DNA of 7,693 bases, from assembly GCA_964449845.1 (NCBI GenBank), contig CAYVES010000117.1, positions 1-7,693 of the forward strand, given 5' to 3'. The notes under the pieces are model-generated. The model was given only the letters and a program-made list of their open reading frames with translations, was not told the DNA's origin and searched no databases. This document shows, in pieces, positions 5,010 to 7,693 of this stretch. Each line of letters opens with the position of its first letter. Position 1 is the stretch's first letter. Source of the DNA: SOKG01 sp964449845 (lineage in GTDB: Bacteria > Chloroflexota > Dehalococcoidia > SZUA-161). A program made the translations under genes and the position numbers.

Positions 5010-6489
5010 CGTGTGGTATGTCAGTTTTCATGGTTCGTTGGGGGGCGATACCGAGGTATTCGCTGTACTCGACCAGGCGCTTGAGCGCTCTGGCTGCTCT
5101 TTCCGGCATGTCGTAGAAACTGAGATGGCTACCCTTCAGCTTATTGTGGATTTTCCCCGTTCTTGCAGCGCCGCTGACATGCGTGGTAAAGAGGATAGGC
5201 TTCTGGTGCTTTTTCATAAGCCCGATGGTCTTGTCCAGGTTCCCGATCTCAGCGCCCTCCATCCTTTTCCTCGCGTCATCAAGTTGAGATTTCATCGAAG
5301 ACGGCAGCTTAACCCAATCGGGGAAGCTGGAAATCATGCCGACGCCGCCGGTGATTATGATGGCATCGATATTCTCATCCGCCAGCATCGGCCAGAGGGC
5401 GTGATAGCTGACGAGGTCGCCACCGGGATCGACCGGGTTCCCGCGGGACCACCTGTGCGACATAATCGAATTCAGTTTCTCCATGGTAGCCGGTGAGAAC
5501 GCGGGCATCTCCAGCCCCTCCCTCCTCACCGCATCTGCGGCCATAACCGCCATGCCACCACCCATCGTCAGTACCCCCACCCTTCTCCCTCGGGGCAGGG
5601 GCTGGCCAAGCAGAGGCACGGCGACGTCAACCAGTTCGCTGATCTCCTCCACCCTGATCACCCCGGCCTGCTTAAACGCTACAGCAAGCATAATATCAGA
5701 CCCTGCCAGAGAAGCAGTGTGCGACTGTGCCGCCCTGACTCCGGCATCCGTGCGCCCAGCCTTCATGATGACAATGGGCTTCTTCTTGGTAATCTTCTTT
5801 GCCAGCTCGAAAAAGCGCCTCCCTTCTCTGAAACCTTCAATGTAGCCCAGGATAACCTTCGTTTTGTCATCCTGAGCCAGATACTCCAGGTAGTCCTCGA
5901 AGTGCAGGTCTGCCTCGTTTCCGCTGCTGACGAACTTGCTAAACCCCAGACCCATTTGCCCAGCGTAGTGAGTTATCGTCTGGCTCGAGTTGCCACTCTG
6001 AGAGATGAGCGCTACACTCCCCCTTTTCACCCCGGGCAGAAAACCTACCGTGCGAACGTTGGAGTAGGTGTCTACGTGCCCCAGACAGTTCGGCCCAACA
6101 ATGCGCATGTCGCCCCGCCGCGCGATCTCGACCATCTCCTGCTCGATCCTCGCCCCCTCCCCGCCGATCTCGGCAAGCCCGCTGGTGATGACGATAGCAA
6201 CCTTGACCCCCTTGCGGACACAGTCATGCATAACGTCGATAATACCCTGAAACGGGACCGTAATTACGACTAGGTCTACAGGCCCGGGCACATCAACTAC
6301 GCTCCTATAAGCCTTGAGCCCGAGCACCTCCGCTTCCTTCTTGTTTATGGCATAGATTTCCTTCCCACTCTTGCTTTCCAGCAGGCGGGCAAGGATGATA
6401 AAACCCCACTTACCCAGCTGATTGGATGCCCCAATCACCGCCACCGAACGGGGATCAAACAGGTAGTCCAGCTGCTCTTTGAGACTCAT
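4984..6489 (-). CDS. NDP-forming acyl-CoA synthetase, alpha-type (CoA-binding and ligase domains)
   Basis: This family (ADP-forming acetyl/acyl-CoA synthetase) interconverts acyl-CoA, ADP and phosphate with acid, CoA and ATP through a phosphohistidine; it is related to succinyl-CoA synthetase. The 501-residue protein has a CoA-binding Rossmann domain at 8-140 (FDPRSVAVIGASNQLGKWG; IVGPNCLG at 130-137), a flavodoxin-like domain at about 155-290 (SVALISQSGN; SHTASLAGSD at 256-265 with the presumed phosphorylated His257), and a third ligase domain at about 300-470 (GVLTMGGGMAVMAAD, NPVDPGGD at 351-358, IIITGGVGM). The ATP-grasp beta part is absent from the protein and from the window. I start it at ATG 6489, which has TAGGAG just upstream and gives the family N-terminus; the upstream in-frame extension to 6588 is coded by palindromic repeats. 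The end, AVRGELGP, is coded by a repeat. The natural acid substrate cannot be told. Confidence 0.9.
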   Translation of the reverse strand: MSLKEQLDYLFDPRSVAVIGASNQLGKWGFIILARLLESKSGKEIYAINKKEAEVLGLKAYRSVVDVPGPVDLVVITVPFQGIIDVMHDCVRKGVKVAIVITSGLAEIGGEGARIEQEMVEIARRGDMRIVGPNCLGHVDTYSNVRTVGFLPGVKRGSVALISQSGNSSQTITHYAGQMGLGFSKFVSSGNEADLHFEDYLEYLAQDDKTKVILGYIEGFREGRRFFELAKKITKKKPIVIMKAGRTDAGVRAAQSHTASLAGSDIMLAVAFKQAGVIRVEEISELVDVAVPLLGQPLPRGRRVGVLTMGGGMAVMAADAVRREGLEMPAFSPATMEKLNSIMSHRWSRGNPVDPGGDLVSYHALWPMLADENIDAIIITGGVGMISSFPDWVKLPSSMKSQLDDARKRMEGAEIGNLDKTIGLMKKHQKPILFTTHVSGAARTGKIHNKLKGSHLSFYDMPERAARALKRLVEYSEYLGIAPQRTMKTDIPHAVRGELGP

Positions 6490-6511
6490 GCTCTCTCCTA
6501 TTTCTAGGCAC

Positions 6512-6531
6512 GGGCACCGCAAGCTGTGCCC
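6512..6531. repeat. GC-rich hairpin in the gap/acyl-CoA synthetase spacer
   Basis: GGGCAC (6512-6517) pairs with GTGCCC (6526-6531); inside, GC pairs with GC after one mismatch. It lies about 20 bases before the synthetase start and has the same GGGCAC/GTGCCC core as the larger palindrome at 6620-6641, so the two may be relatives. Confidence 0.6.
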
Positions 6532-6537
6532 CCAGAG

Positions 6538-6596
6538 GTAGCGTTGCCACTCTTGTGGCAACGGATTATGCGTCGTGACACCTGTCACGACGCTAC
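6538..6596. repeat. Compound palindromic repeat with two hairpins inside an outer stem
   Basis: GTAGCG (6538-6543) and CGCTAC (6591-6596) form outer arms. Inside are hairpin 1, TTGCCAC / GTGGCAA (6544-6550, 6555-6561, loop TCTT), and hairpin 2, GTCGTGAC / GTCACGAC (6572-6579, 6584-6591). This gives a cruciform or cloverleaf-like fold. The right three quarters recur at 1-45, so the element is dispersed. It is not coding, although an open frame of the synthetase runs into it. Confidence 0.75.
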
Positions 6597-6619
6597 AGGC
6601 TATCTCTCATTCCCAGGAA

Positions 6620-6641
6620 GGGGCACGGCATGCCGTGCCCC
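6620..6641. repeat. 22-bp perfect palindrome after gap
   Basis: Self-complementary throughout: GGGGCACGGCA followed directly by its complement TGCCGTGCCCC. It lies 25 bases after the gap stop. It could stop or stabilise the gap transcript, but on the minus strand it is followed by TTCCTGGG, not a T-run, so I list it as a repeat and not as a terminator. Confidence 0.8.
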
Positions 6642-6666
6642 TACAGCTACAGCAAACCTTCTTACA

Positions 6667-7680
6667 TCAAAGCCCCTTGTCGGCGATATAAACCGCTAGG
6701 TCGCCCACACGACAGCTATAGGCCCACTCGTTGTCATACCAGCCAAGCACCTTGACCATGTTGCCCCCGATGACCATGGTGCTGAGACCATCTACGATGG
6801 AGCTGGCAGGATTCTCCTTGAAGTCAGTACTGACCAAAGGCTCTTCGCAGAACTCCAGGATGCCTCTGAGTGAACCCTCGGCAGCATCGCGCAAGGCTTT
6901 GTTGACCTCGTCAACCGTCGTCTCTCTATCCAGATCGGCCACAAAGTCGATGAGCGAAACAGTGGGGGTCGGTATCCTGAAGGCAAGCCCGTGTATCCTG
7001 CCCTGTAGCTCGGGGATGACCTGGGTCACCGCCTTGGCAGCACCGGTGGTGGTGGGAATGATGTTCAATGCTGCTGCCCTCGCGCGGCGCAGGTCAGTAT
7101 GGACCGTATCCAGCACCCTCTGATCGTTGGTATAGGAATGGATGGTGGACATCAGCCCCTTGCTTACCCCAAAGCTTTCGTGAAGCACTTTGACCATGGG
7201 AGCGATGCAGTTGGTGGTGCAGGAGGCGTTGGAGATGATGCGATGCTTCGCCGGGTCATATTTCTCCTCGTTTACACCAAGGACAATGGTAATGTCCTCC
7301 TCTTTCGCTGGCGCTGTGATGATCACCTTCTTGGCCCCACCCTCGAGGTGCCCGGCGGCCTTGGGGCCCGTGGTGAACAGGCCCGTCGACTCCACCACTA
7401 TGTCGACGCCGAAATCCCGCCAGGTAATCTTGGACGGGTCGCGCTCAGCTATGACCTTCACCCTCTTGCCGTCGATGATGATCGAGTCCTCGGTAGCCTC
7501 CACCTTGCCCGGGTAGCGACCGTAGTTACTGTCATACCTAAACAGATGGGCGTTGGTCTTGGTATCCGTCAGGTCGTTAACCACCACAACCTCAAGCTTA
7601 TCTGCGTGCTGGTCATTCATTGCCTTCAGGACTTGCCTGCCGATTCGGCCAAAGCCATTGATCCCGATCTTGGTTGCCAT
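6667..7680 (-). CDS. gap: Type I glyceraldehyde-3-phosphate dehydrogenase
   Basis: GAPDH makes 1,3-bisphosphoglycerate from glyceraldehyde 3-phosphate, phosphate and NAD in glycolysis, and runs in reverse in gluconeogenesis; it is a cytosolic tetramer. The 337 residues match the family length. Seen: the Rossmann loop INGFGRIGR (7-15); NDLTD at 35-39 with Asp36 favouring NAD; SNASCTTNC at 150-158 with catalytic Cys154; His181 in STIHSYTND; the DLRRARAAALNIIPT and TTGAAKAV blocks; and WYDNEWAYSCRV near the end. Where many NAD enzymes have Leu-Pro (DLPHKD), this one has Thr192-Val193 (DTVHTD). The ATG start at 7680 follows AGGAGG by 7 bases. Its promoter lies outside the window. Confidence 0.98.
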   Translation of the reverse strand: MATKIGINGFGRIGRQVLKAMNDQHADKLEVVVVNDLTDTKTNAHLFRYDSNYGRYPGKVEATEDSIIIDGKRVKVIAERDPSKITWRDFGVDIVVESTGLFTTGPKAAGHLEGGAKKVIITAPAKEEDITIVLGVNEEKYDPAKHRIISNASCTTNCIAPMVKVLHESFGVSKGLMSTIHSYTNDQRVLDTVHTDLRRARAAALNIIPTTTGAAKAVTQVIPELQGRIHGLAFRIPTPTVSLIDFVADLDRETTVDEVNKALRDAAEGSLRGILEFCEEPLVSTDFKENPASSIVDGLSTMVIGGNMVKVLGWYDNEWAYSCRVGDLAVYIADKGL

Positions 7681-7687
7681 CTTAGAA

Positions 7688-7693
7688 CCTCCT
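7688..7693 (-). promoter_or_regulatory. Ribosome binding site of gap
   Basis: AGGAGG on the minus strand, 7 bases from the ATG, at the very edge of the window. It confirms the start that gives the family-typical MATKIGINGFGRIG opening. Confidence 0.8.

Noticed and set aside
4675..5496. Plus-strand frame of 273 codons crossing rpsU, the repeat and the synthetase end
   Set aside because: It runs antisense to two clear genes and through a palindromic repeat; its FALSLSKGR segment is just the translation of the dispersed repeat, often mis-annotated as protein.
6490..6588. N-terminal extension of the acyl-CoA synthetase by 33 residues
   Set aside because: It is coded by palindromic repeats, and the ATG at 6489 has a good ribosome site and gives the family-typical MSLKEQLDYLFDPRSVAVIGAS-type start.

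Overview
The window looks like bacterial chromosomal DNA with a housekeeping core, most likely from the Chloroflexota (Dehalococcoidia-like). The hints are a small-type PurL with separate PurQ, a type I NAD-dependent GAPDH, an ADP-forming acyl-CoA synthetase alpha-type protein, the rpsU-yqeY pair, and several families of GC-rich palindromic intergenic repeats. The lineage is an inference from general resemblance only; no rRNA or tRNA gene is present to fix it.

All seven genes lie on the minus strand, so in transcription order (right to left) they are: gap (7680-6667); a cluster of palindromic repeats (about 6510-6645); an NDP-forming acyl-CoA synthetase alpha-type protein (6489-4984); a second palindromic repeat that supplies the end of that gene (4924-5009); a consensus sigma70-type promoter (4822-4851) driving rpsU (4785-4567) and yqeY (4530-4075); a probable terminator (4001-4048); an AT-rich 128-bp palindromic MITE-like element (3822-3949); then purQ (3763-3044), a dCTP-deaminase/dUTPase-fold protein with a C-terminal membrane anchor (2992-2294), and purL (2269-68). 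The first 45 bases are another copy of the repeat found between gap and the acyl-CoA synthetase gene.

PurQ and PurL are the glutaminase and synthase subunits of FGAM synthase (fourth step of purine synthesis). The gene wedged between them is the outlier. It is clearly richer in A+T than both neighbours, has its own near-perfect ribosome binding site and a possible promoter, carries a tail anchor, and has glycine where dCTP deaminases have their catalytic glutamate. It is the best candidate here for something not well described: a membrane-tethered nucleotide-binding or nucleotide-hydrolysing protein inserted in a purine operon. GAPDH serves central carbon metabolism; the acyl-CoA synthetase links acyl-CoA thioesters to ATP formation but has no beta (ATP-grasp) partner in view.

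Other points of interest are the Arg-Ser-Ser tail of ribosomal protein S21 made by 9-bp tandem repeats, the overlap of a dispersed repeat with the stop codon of the synthetase, and the start-site correction for rpsU based on its promoter.
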